Assembly (NCBI GenBank): GCA_963820955.1
Contig: CAWGCA010000037.1
Coordinates: 62,001-126,000, forward strand
Length of the DNA stretch: 64,000 nucleotides
Source: CAWGCA01 sp963820955
GTDB lineage: Bacteria; Pseudomonadota; Gammaproteobacteria; Chromatiales; Chromatiaceae
Direction of reading: 5' to 3'
Shown here: in pieces, positions 54,412 to 61,115 of the stretch
Layout of the letters: each line of letters begins with the position of its first letter
Position numbering within the stretch: position 1 is the stretch's first letter
Notes under the pieces: generated by a model
What the model was told of the DNA's origin: nothing
What the model saw: only the letters and a program-made list of their open reading frames with translations
The model's database searches: none
Translations under genes and position numbers: made by a program

Positions 54412-55455
54412 CTACCGGCCGAACAACTGACCCAGACGCTCGACCAGGTCTTCGGCGCGCAGGTGCGTGTAGCGCTTGAGCATCTGCATCGACTTGTGGC
54501 CGGAGATGGCGGCGACCTCCTGGTCACCGAGGCCGCCCTCGATCAGGCGGGAGACAGCTTCATGGCGCAGGTCGTGGAAACGCAGCCCCTTGATGCCGGC
54601 CGTTTTCAGTGTGCGGTGCCAAGCCGGCCTGAACTCATAGGGTCGGCGAACACCATCGCGGACGGGTTCCCCCCAGAAGATCAGATCCGTATCCAAAGGA
54701 CGTATCGGGTTGCTCAGTGCAATGCGAAAAATATCCGCCGCATCGCGGGTAAGTGGCACGGTTCGAGCCGAGCCGTTCTTCGTCTCGCTCAGGTGCACGG
54801 TGCGTTTCTGCAGGTTCACCTGCCGGCGGGACAGTGATTTTATCTCGCCGGCCCGCATGCCGGTATAGAGGGCGATACGGGTAATCCAGCCGAGCATGGG
54901 ATTGGAGTGTTGGTCGCAGGCCTTGAGCAGGACCTGCTCCTCATCCCCCTTTAGACGCCGATCACGTCCCTTGGCCGGTGTCGGTTTGCGGATATTGGCA
55001 ACCGGGTTGTAGAACAGACCGACTCGCCATTCCTTGATGGCAATGGTGAACAGATGTGACAGCAGGGACAGTTCCAGTCGCACGATACTGGGTGACTTGT
55101 CGGCCTCCAGCCGCTCGTCACGGTACTTGGCAACCAGGTCCGATGTGATAGCAGCCAGGCTGTAGTCACCTAGACTGGCCTTCAGCGCTCTGGCCTTGTG
55201 CTTTTCAGCGCTGTGGGTGCTGGGTTTCTTGGTAGAAGATACCTCGCGAAGGTAACGGTCGAGGGTGTGCTTCAAAAGCAGGCGATCGGAGCCGGCGCGA
55301 TCGATATAGACACCACGCATCATCTCATCCTCAGTGCGTCGCGCCCAGTCTGCAGCATCGCGTTTGGTACGGAAGGTCTTAATGTTGGTCGGCCAGCCGC
55401 GCTTGCGGATAACGGCCTTCCAGGTCGCTGAGGGAGTCTTTGAAATAGTCGCCAC
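54412..55455 (-). CDS. Tyrosine recombinase (phage/island integrase)
   Basis: A 347-residue site-specific integrase. The N-terminal part is an arm-binding-type domain (ATWKAVIRKRGWPTNIKTFR) and a SAM-like core-binding domain (LDRYLREVSSTKKPSTHSAE). The catalytic residues are all visible: Arg in ALYTGMRAGEI, His294 and Arg297 in HDLRHEA, His320 in ISGHKSMQML and Tyr329 in KRYTHLR. A half tRNA-Phe sequence 87 bases upstream of its start (55542-55585) is the probable attachment site. It is intact, so it could still recombine. A fragment of a sister integrase is at 51396. Confidence 0.92.
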   Translation of the reverse strand: MATISKTPSATWKAVIRKRGWPTNIKTFRTKRDAADWARRTEDEMMRGVYIDRAGSDRLLLKHTLDRYLREVSSTKKPSTHSAEKHKARALKASLGDYSLAAITSDLVAKYRDERLEADKSPSIVRLELSLLSHLFTIAIKEWRVGLFYNPVANIRKPTPAKGRDRRLKGDEEQVLLKACDQHSNPMLGWITRIALYTGMRAGEIKSLSRRQVNLQKRTVHLSETKNGSARTVPLTRDAADIFRIALSNPIRPLDTDLIFWGEPVRDGVRRPYEFRPAWHRTLKTAGIKGLRFHDLRHEAVSRLIEGGLGDQEVAAISGHKSMQMLKRYTHLRAEDLVERLGQLFGR

Positions 55456-55541
55456 GACAGCCTCCGGAACAGGGGTGTTCCGTAATTTTACCCCGTGACA
55501 CAGGGATTAAAGGCTAAAAACGATTATCTTATTGATTTATA

Positions 55542-55585
55542 TGGTGGCCAGGGACAGAATCGAACTGCCGACACGGGGTTTTTCA
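55542..55585 (-). other. tRNA-Phe 3' half: probable integrase attachment site
   Basis: On the minus strand, CTGAAAA (anticodon loop with GAA) is followed by CCCCGTGTC, the T-arm GGCAGTTCGATTCTGTC and the acceptor end CCTGGCCACCA. This is the 3' half of a tRNA-Phe including encoded CCA; the 5' half is absent. Such half copies form when an island integrates at a tRNA gene. It lies next to the integrase start, so it is a likely attL/attR border. Confidence 0.75.
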
Positions 55586-55796
55586 GAGCCGGACGGTTTT
55601 TTATGGTCCCTTTATTTTCAACAACTTATGCACACCAGCCCTGCGCTAAGTTGCCACAAGTGGACAGGAGTGGACACGAGATGACAGTAGTTGGTCACGA
55701 TATGGTCACACCGCTATTATAAGCCTGCCGTACCTCCCATGTACCCGCGGAAACCGCATGAAGCCGGAAATTCGGCCGGCCTACACCTCCCATCCT

Positions 55797-56303
55797 TTAG
55801 TCATCCTCCCTCGCAAGCCGAGCGATTTCTTCGGTTAACCCTGCAGACATCCGATATCCGGCCTGTTCCAGATTCTTCAAAATGGGCATAACCGCATCGA
55901 TAAGACCACGTTTTTTTGCCGCCAACAAGACACCTGCAATGCCTACCACTGACACACCCCGGCGGTTGGCAATAGCCCGCCCCTTTCGTTCATCAATCAA
56001 CAGGAACTTGCAATTCACTTCCTCGGCCAACAGGATCGCCTCCGCCTCGCCAGGGTCAAGAACGAGCATGAGTTCGGATAAGGCATGGACCGAACCGGCT
56101 GAAGGTTCCTGAACATGCAACCACCCCTGGTCCAAGGCTTCTGCCGATTCCCTCGCACCGGGGCGCCCCGATTCCAGATGAAACTCATTATGAACCGCTG
56201 GAGGGATCAAAATGTCCTGGTACAGGTCGTGAAGCAGCGTGAGGTACCCCGCTCTACCTAAGGCAATAAGCGGCCCGGTATCAGCAACGACGATCCCTGT
56301 CAC
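55797..56303 (-). CDS. DUF3368 PIN-like toxin
   Basis: A 168-residue protein of the DUF3368 group, PIN-fold relatives of VapC nucleases. GIVVADTGPLIALGRAGYL holds the first acidic residue (D8). VLDPGEAEAILLAEE holds the central Glu, and FLLIDERKGRAIANRRGV the third Asp with a typical following Arg. The C-terminal GIAGVLLAAKKRGLIDAVMP is the family signature. The start overlaps the UPF0175-type antitoxin gene by four bases (ATGA on the minus strand). The likely role is an RNase toxin; direct proof is lacking for this family. Confidence 0.85.
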   Translation of the reverse strand: MTGIVVADTGPLIALGRAGYLTLLHDLYQDILIPPAVHNEFHLESGRPGARESAEALDQGWLHVQEPSAGSVHALSELMLVLDPGEAEAILLAEEVNCKFLLIDERKGRAIANRRGVSVVGIAGVLLAAKKRGLIDAVMPILKNLEQAGYRMSAGLTEEIARLAREDD

Positions 56304-56632
56304 AAGGCAGCCGTCATCTCTTCTTCCAATTCCTCAGGGGGGTAGTCCACGGCAGGAATACCCACTTCTCCAAGAAGTTCAATAAACGCTTCAAGGGTTA
56401 GTCCAGCCATTTTTGCAGATTGGGCCAAAGTAAGCTGATGAGATTTAAAAAGATGCAGTGCCATTGCCCGGTGAACACCCTGGCTGATCAGGTGCTCGTC
56501 GAACGGGACGGCAAGGATTGCTGGCTTTCCATGTTTCGTGATCAACGAAATCTGCCCGGCCTCGGCATCCCTCAGAAGTTCGCCAGACTTATTGCGAAGA
56601 TCCCGGACAGAAAAGACATCAATCTGCTTCAT
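56300..56632 (-). CDS. Phd-UPF0175 antitoxin
   Basis: From ATG 56632, 110 residues. The N-terminal half is a Phd/YefM-type DNA-binding fold (VFSVRDLRNKSGELLRDAEA, ISLITKHGKPAILAVPFDEH). The C-terminal half is a UPF0175 helix-turn-helix (LTLAQSAKMAGLTLEAFIEL LGE). The combination of Phd with UPF0175 beside a DUF3368 gene is a recognised toxin-antitoxin arrangement. A quasi-palindrome at 56651-56670 just upstream of the start is a good candidate for its own operator. Confidence 0.85.
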   Translation of the reverse strand: MKQIDVFSVRDLRNKSGELLRDAEAGQISLITKHGKPAILAVPFDEHLISQGVHRAMALHLFKSHQLTLAQSAKMAGLTLEAFIELLGEVGIPAVDYPPEELEEEMTAAL

Positions 56633-56643
56633 GACTTTGCCTC

Positions 56644-56692
56644 TATATTTGTGCCTACATAGTGTAGCACTAAATTCCGATACTGAATTCAT
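56644..56692. repeat. Dispersed repeat R2, copy a
   Basis: A 49-base sequence (TATATTTGTGCCTACATAGT…) upstream of the Phd antitoxin, repeated at 58650-58699 with four to six differences. Confidence 0.7.
56651..56670. promoter_or_regulatory. Quasi-palindrome, probable antitoxin operator
   Basis: GTGCCTACATAGTGTAGCAC: the arms CTACA/TGTAG and GTG/CAC are symmetric with one extra base. It lies 19 bases upstream of the antitoxin start on the minus strand, as expected for Phd-type autoregulation. Confidence 0.55.
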
Positions 56693-56717
56693 CTGAGATT
56701 GCTCAAAACGCTTCTGA

Positions 56718-56812
56718 CTAAGAATTTCAAGCACGCACTGGCACCGTTACCAGAAATACGAATGAAGCCCAAGTAATAGATTTTAAAAGTGGATTAGTTT
56801 TGAAGAGCGGCA
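56718..56812. repeat. Dispersed repeat R1, copy b
   Basis: CTAAGAATTTCAAG, then CTGGCACCGTTACCAGAAAT and AATGAAGCCC, aligning with 50077-50170 at an estimated 75-80 % identity. Confidence 0.6.
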
Positions 56813-56827
56813 GGGTAAGTTCAGAGG

Positions 56828-57562
56828 TCAGTCATTCAGCAACAGGTCTTTCGCCAGGTTGATGCGGGTGGCCAGCCAGGCGGAGCCGCCCCGGTCCGGG
56901 TGCAGTCTCTGCACCAAGCGGCGGTGGGCGGCGATGATGGCTTCCCGGTCGGCACCGGCCTCCAGGCCAAGGATCTCGTAGGCCTCCGACCGGGTCATTG
57001 CGCCCGGTGAGCTGGATTCCGGTTGGGGGCGGGCACCGGCCTGCTCTCGCCACTCCGTGCCCCGTTCCCGGTCCAGGTATGCCTGCAGCAGACTCGCGGA
57101 CTTTTCGTCCGTTGCGCATTCCCGCAGCAGATCCAGTAATTGCTCCAGGTCCAGTTGTGCCAGTTCCCGGTCCTTGAAGCGGCCTTGCAGTACCGTCCCG
57201 CTCATGGCTCCGCTGTCGTGGTCCAGGCGCATGTGCAGAAACTGGGTGCGCACCTGGGAAAATTGTCCGCCGCTGGGTCCGCCGGAGGAGCTGTTCTGCT
57301 GGAACATGGCGCGCAGACGCTGCAGCAGGGGCAGCAGTTGCAGCAGCCGGAACAGGCGCTGCACGAAGGGGGCGGCAACACCCAGCAGGGCGAACAGCCA
57401 GTGCAGGCGGCCGGTGGCGGCGAGCAGGACCAGCAGCCCACCGCCCAGCCATATCAGGGCCTGGCGCAGCTTGCGCGCCACCTGTTCCGGCGGGGTGTGC
57501 ATGAACCACCAGAGGAAGATCAGGGCCAGTCCCAGGGCGGCAAGCAAGGGGAACAACCGCAT
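56828..57562 (-). CDS. Membrane-anchored J-domain protein
   Basis: A 244-residue protein with two N-terminal membrane segments (LFPLLAALGLALIFLWWFMH and IWLGGGLLVLLAATGRLHWL), a Leu/Gln-rich linker, an acidic helical middle (residues 110-175, GRFKDRELAQLDLEQLLDLL), and a C-terminal J domain (residues 190-244) with EAYEILGLEAGADREAIIAA and the invariant HPD in VQRLHPDRGG. A C-terminal J domain behind a membrane anchor recalls DjlA and TIM14. J domains stimulate Hsp70 (DnaK) ATPase. It is two bases downstream of the VWA-protein gene, so the two probably act together. GC content is higher than the surrounding toxin genes. Confidence 0.85.
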   Translation of the reverse strand: MRLFPLLAALGLALIFLWWFMHTPPEQVARKLRQALIWLGGGLLVLLAATGRLHWLFALLGVAAPFVQRLFRLLQLLPLLQRLRAMFQQNSSSGGPSGGQFSQVRTQFLHMRLDHDSGAMSGTVLQGRFKDRELAQLDLEQLLDLLRECATDEKSASLLQAYLDRERGTEWREQAGARPQPESSSPGAMTRSEAYEILGLEAGADREAIIAAHRRLVQRLHPDRGGSAWLATRINLAKDLLLND

Positions 57563-57564
57563 GG

Positions 57565-58275
57565 CTATTTGTTCAGCTGACCGGTTAGCAGAGGCACATC
57601 TCCACCGCGTTTACGGCTGAACTCCTCCAGGGCCCGGTGGCCGCCGGCTGCATACACCGCTACGGCGCTGAGCAGGTCGCGCAACTGCTGGGCGCTTCCG
57701 GTGTCGAAGCGGCAGTGGGCGCCGCCGCTGAGGCGGGCGATCTGGGCGAAGGCCTTGGTGGCGGTGCGATCGTGGCCCTCCTGGAACAGGAAGGCAGGGG
57801 TGCCCAGGATGCCCAGTTCGCCGGCGATGCGGCACAAGCGGTCCACGTCTTCCTCCATGCAGTCGCCCACGAACACCAGGGCGTTCACCTTGTCGCGGCG
57901 CGTCTCGGTGACGGCGTGTCCCAGTACCTTGCCGATCTGGGTGCTGCCCCCCAGGCAGTGCGCCCCGGTCATGTGGCGCAGCAAGGTATCGGTGTCGTGG
58001 GTCCAGGGATCGGCATGAAACTCCCCGAAGCCACGATACCAGCAAAGCTGTATCTCCAACCCGCCCAGGGCGGCGGTTTCGCGGAACATCTCGCCCTGCA
58101 AGCTGCAGGCCCGGTCCCAGGTTGGTTCCCGGCTGGCGGTGGCGTCCATGGCAAAGATCAACCGTCCTGGTCGCTCGTCGCCTTTGCGAACTGGCATGAT
58201 TGCTGCTTTGCGCAGGAAGGCGTCCACCTCCGAGCGGCTGGATCGGGACGGCAGATGTTTCTTGTTTTCAGTCAT
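57565..58275 (-). CDS. VWA-domain-like protein paired with the J-domain gene
   Basis: From ATG 58275 (MTENKKHLPSRSSRSEVDAF), 236 residues. After a 40-residue charged start, a von Willebrand A-type fold is seen: RLIFAMDATASREPTWDRAC has the metal-site D-x-T-x-S (MIDAS-like) and GGSTQIGKVLGHAVTETRRD the second ligand region, followed by VNALVFVGDCMEEDVDRLCR. It is soluble, with no signal peptide. It is directly upstream of the membrane J-domain gene (2-base gap). VWA proteins often act with AAA+ ATPases; none is here. Function unknown. Confidence 0.75.
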   Translation of the reverse strand: MTENKKHLPSRSSRSEVDAFLRKAAIMPVRKGDERPGRLIFAMDATASREPTWDRACSLQGEMFRETAALGGLEIQLCWYRGFGEFHADPWTHDTDTLLRHMTGAHCLGGSTQIGKVLGHAVTETRRDKVNALVFVGDCMEEDVDRLCRIAGELGILGTPAFLFQEGHDRTATKAFAQIARLSGGAHCRFDTGSAQQLRDLLSAVAVYAAGGHRALEEFSRKRGGDVPLLTGQLNK

Positions 58276-58731
58276 GGGTCGAGATTTTAGCACTGGTGTT
58301 CCCGGCAGGAGGCGTTTTGGAGGTAGAGAGGCCCTAATCGTGAACCTTGGGCTCTTCAACTTGCCTGTGACCTTGTTTCCTTGTTTTTTTACAAAGGCTT
58401 GCGGCGCAGAAATTGGGCCTTTCTCGTAAGAAAAAAATATCTTGCTCTTTCATGAGGTCAATCCGAAGCTTTCAAGGCCCGCCCAATCCTTGATCAGTGC
58501 AAGAATAGAGCGAGCAGGCTATGTGCTCCGAATACGACAAGCACTTCACCCTTGCCCGAGAAAACCCAGAACCAGTGGGATGTCTCACTACCCTCAATCC
58601 AACGAACCATGTTGTCGCAGAAGACGACGAAGAAGAGCATGGCCGCGATTATATTTGTGCCTACATAATGTAGCACAAAATACCGATGTTGAATTCACCA
58701 GAGAATGCTGTGCTGGTCCACCACCGGGCAT
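58276..58731. other. Intergenic region with fragments
   Basis: No complete gene. On the minus strand 58494-58676 reads FFVVFCDNMVRWIEGSETSH WFWVFSGKGEVLVVFG, which resembles real coding sequence, but its ATG lies inside repeat R2 copy b, so it is probably a truncated relic fused to the repeat. At 58708-58722 GTGCTGGTCCACCA resembles the 15828-type IS left end. Confidence 0.35.
58650..58699. repeat. Dispersed repeat R2, copy b
   Basis: TATATTTGTGCCTACATAAT, then GTAGCACAAAATACCGATGT and TGAATTCA, matching 56644-56692. It keeps the palindromic GTGCCTACATAATGTAGCAC core but has no antitoxin gene beside it. Confidence 0.7.
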
Positions 58732-58757
58732 AAAAAAAGCCCGGCCGAAGCCGGGCT
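58732..58757 (-). terminator. Intrinsic terminator of the Ni-SOD gene
   Basis: On the minus strand AGCCCGGC-TTCG-GCCGGGCT is a perfect 8-bp stem with a UUCG loop followed by six to seven T. It lies 18 bases after the Ni-SOD stop. Confidence 0.9.
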
Positions 58758-58775
58758 GTGGCTAGCGCCGCAGGC

Positions 58776-59243
58776 TCAATGATTGTGTTCGGGGTAGTAG
58801 GGCGCCAAGGCCTCGATTGCTTTGGCCAGTTCCATGGCGTATTTACCATCGGCGTTCTGCTTTGCCTGCATCGCGACGACAATGACCGTGTGATGTTTCA
58901 CCAGTCGTTCGGTGTAGTCCTCCTGGCTGGCTTTGACCCGCTGGGTCAGGAAGTAGTCGCTGATGGTGGCGATGATCTTCTGGGCGTGTGACTCCTTGTT
59001 CATCACCCAACGGGTTGCCTGATTGATCGACTGCGCATCCGTCTTGCCCGCGAGCTCGCCCATCATTTTGGTTGCCTTCGCCACGGTGGCGGCATCTTCC
59101 AACATCGATTGTACTCGGGCGTGGTCGTCATAGATGCCGCAGGGTACCTGGCAGTGGGCGAATGCCTGCTGGGTGGTGATCAAGCTGCTGGCCAGCAGAA
59201 GCAGGGTGCCGAGCAGCAAGCTGGTTGGTTTGGAAATTTTCAT
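58776..59243 (-). CDS. sodN: Nickel-type superoxide dismutase with Sec signal peptide
   Basis: From ATG 59243 (AAGGA five bases before), 155 residues. Residues 1-29 are a signal peptide (LLLGTLLLLASSLITT … AFA). Cleavage after A29 would leave HCQVPCGIYDDHARV at the new N-terminus, the exact nickel hook of Ni-SOD (HCxxPCGxYD), whose His1 amine and imidazole, Cys2 and Cys6 bind nickel. The remaining 115 residues form the four-helix bundle (MLEDAATVAKATKMMGELAG, HAQKIIATISDYFLTQRVKA). Classical Ni-SODs need a peptidase (SodX) to expose His1; no such gene is next to this one, and the signal peptidase could do the job. It would then work in the periplasm. It ends in a textbook terminator. Confidence 0.9.
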   Translation of the reverse strand: MKISKPTSLLLGTLLLLASSLITTQQAFAHCQVPCGIYDDHARVQSMLEDAATVAKATKMMGELAGKTDAQSINQATRWVMNKESHAQKIIATISDYFLTQRVKASQEDYTERLVKHHTVIVVAMQAKQNADGKYAMELAKAIEALAPYYPEHNH

Positions 59244-59403
59244 GGGATCCTTCTGGGTCGTTTCATTGGTGTTTAGGAAGCATAAATGCTCTTTTCCCCC
59301 AAGTCGATAGATAGTCTCATCCACTATGAAGTGAGCCTGAAGGGAGGGCGTATTTCAACGTGAAATGAGCCTGAAGTGACCTGATTCTGTCCATGATGGA
59401 GGA

Positions 59404-59500
59404 ATGAAAACCATCATGAACGATTCTCACATTGAAACACTCGAACAGGTTCGCCAGTTTCTGGCTGGCATGGCGGTCATGAAGATAACAATCCCCGATT
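59404..59500 (+). pseudogene. N-terminal fragment of an integrase-type transposase
   Basis: MKTIMNDSHIETLEQVRQFL-AGMAV is the characteristic start of a family of integrase-core transposases ('MMNDxHIxTLxQVRQFLxGT'). Similarity ends after about 30 codons. Confidence 0.6.
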
Positions 59501-59789
59501 TACTTTGCATAATGAGTTAATATTCATAAGGATCTTTGAACTAAGCCGCGTCCTGCGTCCGCGGCGGTGAGTTTTATCCGCGCCACCGTGCCAATCAGCA
59601 CGGTTTAGACGAAGTTCCCAGTTTTCCCTATTCACCTTCACTGTTCAGCGAACACGAGCCGCTGGTAGGGAATCCCCTTGCCGGTTCTCTCGGCAGGTTC
59701 GAAGTTTTTATCTAATCCTTGTCTCCGCTGAAATCCGCAACGATAAGGCAAAAGAGCAGAAAGTCTGAAACGTGAAATCGGCGCCGGTT

Positions 59790-59886
59790 GGCACCATTAG
59801 AGCGATCTTCAGGTGGCGCCTTTAGGCCGATCCTGAAGTGGCGCCATTAAGGCGATCCCGGAATGGCTCCATAGTGGTGATCATTA
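59790..59886. repeat. Four tandem imperfect 24-25-bp repeats, IS21-like terminus
   Basis: Units begin at 59790 (TGGCACCATTAGAGCGATCT), 59815 (TGGCGCCTTTAGGCCGATCC), 59839 (TGGCGCCATTAAGGCGATCC) and 59864 (TGGCTCCATAGTGGTGATC). Spacing is 25, 24 and 25 bases. Such multiple subterminal repeats occur at the ends of IS21-family elements, where they bind transposase. No istA/istB genes are left here. Confidence 0.6.
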
Positions 59887-59998
59887 ACTCCATGGTCATT
59901 ATCCGCTATGAACGATGCCATGCACCCGCTAAATGGCTTTTTCTTAACCGACAGCTTAGAGATATATTTCCATGGTTTTTGGTACCCGCAAAACTGAT

Positions 59999-60397
59999 TC
60001 AAACCCAGTTTTCGAGGCGTAACGCCTCAATCCGCTCGAACTCTCGCAGGTTATTAGTAACTAGCGTAAGCCCTTCACCTCTCGCATGACCGGCAATATG
60101 TAGATCATTTACACCAATCGGCGTTCCCTTACGTTCGAGGTCGGAGCGGATATCACCATATTGGGCTGCCGCCTTGCGCCCATACTCCAACACGTCCAAC
60201 CGAGAAACAAAATCTTCAATCTGCCGCAGGTTGTGCTCTGGCTTCACGCTCTTTTCTGCTCCGTGCAAAAGCTCAGCCAAGGTGATCGAACTTATGCACA
60301 TCTGACCGGTATGGCGGTTAAAGACCTCTAACGCCTCGATCGGACGGCGCTTGATCACATAGATCACTATGTTGGTGTCCAGCATGTATTTCAACAT
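59999..60397 (-). CDS. vapC: VapC-type PIN-domain toxin
   Basis: A 132-residue PIN-domain RNase. The four acidic metal ligands are visible: D7 in YMLDTNIVIYVIKRRP, the central Glu in SITLAELLHGAE, D in PIGVNDLHIAGHA, and the last acid around NNLREFERIEALRLENW. Length and motif order are those of plasmid/chromosomal VapC (MvpT) toxins, which cleave initiator tRNA. The ATG overlaps the vapB stop by one base (TAATG), so translation is coupled. The pair is intact. Confidence 0.92.
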   Translation of the reverse strand: MLKYMLDTNIVIYVIKRRPIEALEVFNRHTGQMCISSITLAELLHGAEKSVKPEHNLRQIEDFVSRLDVLEYGRKAAAQYGDIRSDLERKGTPIGVNDLHIAGHARGEGLTLVTNNLREFERIEALRLENWV

Positions 60398-60630
60398 TAA
60401 AATGCTTCTCTTTCCGTCTGCTCTTGAGAAGCCCGCTCAGTCATATAGTCATCGGTCACACTCTCGCCTGACAGAAAGAAACTGTCCCAGGTACTATCAA
60501 CGGGTGAAAGCACGCGATCGTGCCCCACCACGCGCACAGTGACTTTTTTAACGCCTTCAGGAAAGCGAGTATCAGCGGGAAGTCTGACCGACTGCGTTCG
60601 ATTATTTACAAAGATTGATCCCGTAGACAT
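60397..60630 (-). CDS. vapB: VapB-type antitoxin
   Basis: From ATG 60630 (GAGGTG upstream), 77 residues. It opens with the AbrB/SpoVT swapped-hairpin fold typical of VapB (SIFVNNRTQSVRLPADTRFP, KKVTVRVVGHDRVLSP). The C-terminal half (WDSFFLSGESVTDDYMTERA) is the toxin-wrapping tail. It precedes vapC in the standard order. An operator-like palindrome lies 16 bases upstream. Confidence 0.92.
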   Translation of the reverse strand: MSTGSIFVNNRTQSVRLPADTRFPEGVKKVTVRVVGHDRVLSPVDSTWDSFFLSGESVTDDYMTERASQEQTEREAF

Positions 60631-60646
60631 AATGCACCTCTTCATG

Positions 60647-60671
60647 TGCTATATACATATTATATATAGCA
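60647..60671. promoter_or_regulatory. Palindromic operator of vapBC
   Basis: TGCTATATA-N7-TATATAGCA is a perfect inverted repeat with 9-base arms. A related sequence, TATAGCGCAATAGTATATAGC, follows at 60678-60698. VapBC complexes bind such repeats to repress their own promoter. Confidence 0.7.
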
Positions 60672-60807
60672 AAAAGTATAGCGCAATAGTATATAGCAAT
60701 CCAAGGCTAATTTATGGGTATTGTGACACCTTGATCATGAGCACATCGATTATCGTGGATACCCTCGCCTACAGTGACCGTGGGCAGTTACGTGCCCGCA
60801 GGACTCT

Positions 60808-60947
60808 TGGCGGTTGAGGTTTGGTGAACATCGTAGATACCTGAAAACAAGTTCTTGAGAATTCTCTGCCCAAGAATACAATAAAGACAATGGATTCAGA
60901 AGGCTACGACTAGATCGGTAGGCACAAAGATTCGGTGGACCACCACA
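60808..60947. mobile_element. Solo right-end fragment of the 15828-type IS
   Basis: About 140 bases match the right end of the IS derivative (CCAAGAATACAATAAAGACA and the terminal TTCGGTGGACCACCACA). The end resembles that of copy 2 (39915) more than copy 1. Confidence 0.7.
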
Positions 60948-61115
60948 CCTCCCGTTGAGACTCCTCGATTCAGTCCGCGTGAAAATCCAGCATCGGGCAT
61001 GAATAAGTTAAATCTTATGTGACTTATAAAAATTGCTTAGTTTACTTATATGCTGGATTCTCTATCCTTTGAGTCAACTAAATCTTCCTGATTCCAAAAC
61101 AAAGGATAATCACTC

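Noticed and set aside
55542..55585. Considered as a complete tRNA gene
   Set aside because: Only the 3' half from the anticodon loop is present; the D-arm and 5' acceptor strand cannot be found in the flanking sequence.
57140..58290. Long plus-strand frames opposite the J-domain and VWA genes
   Set aside because: High GC content leaves antisense frames open. The minus-strand genes have clear domain motifs; the plus-strand frames are low-complexity.
59790..59886. Regular 24-25-base repeats considered as a CRISPR array
   Set aside because: Units are contiguous with no spacers between repeats, and no cas genes are near. An IS21-like end explains the pattern better.
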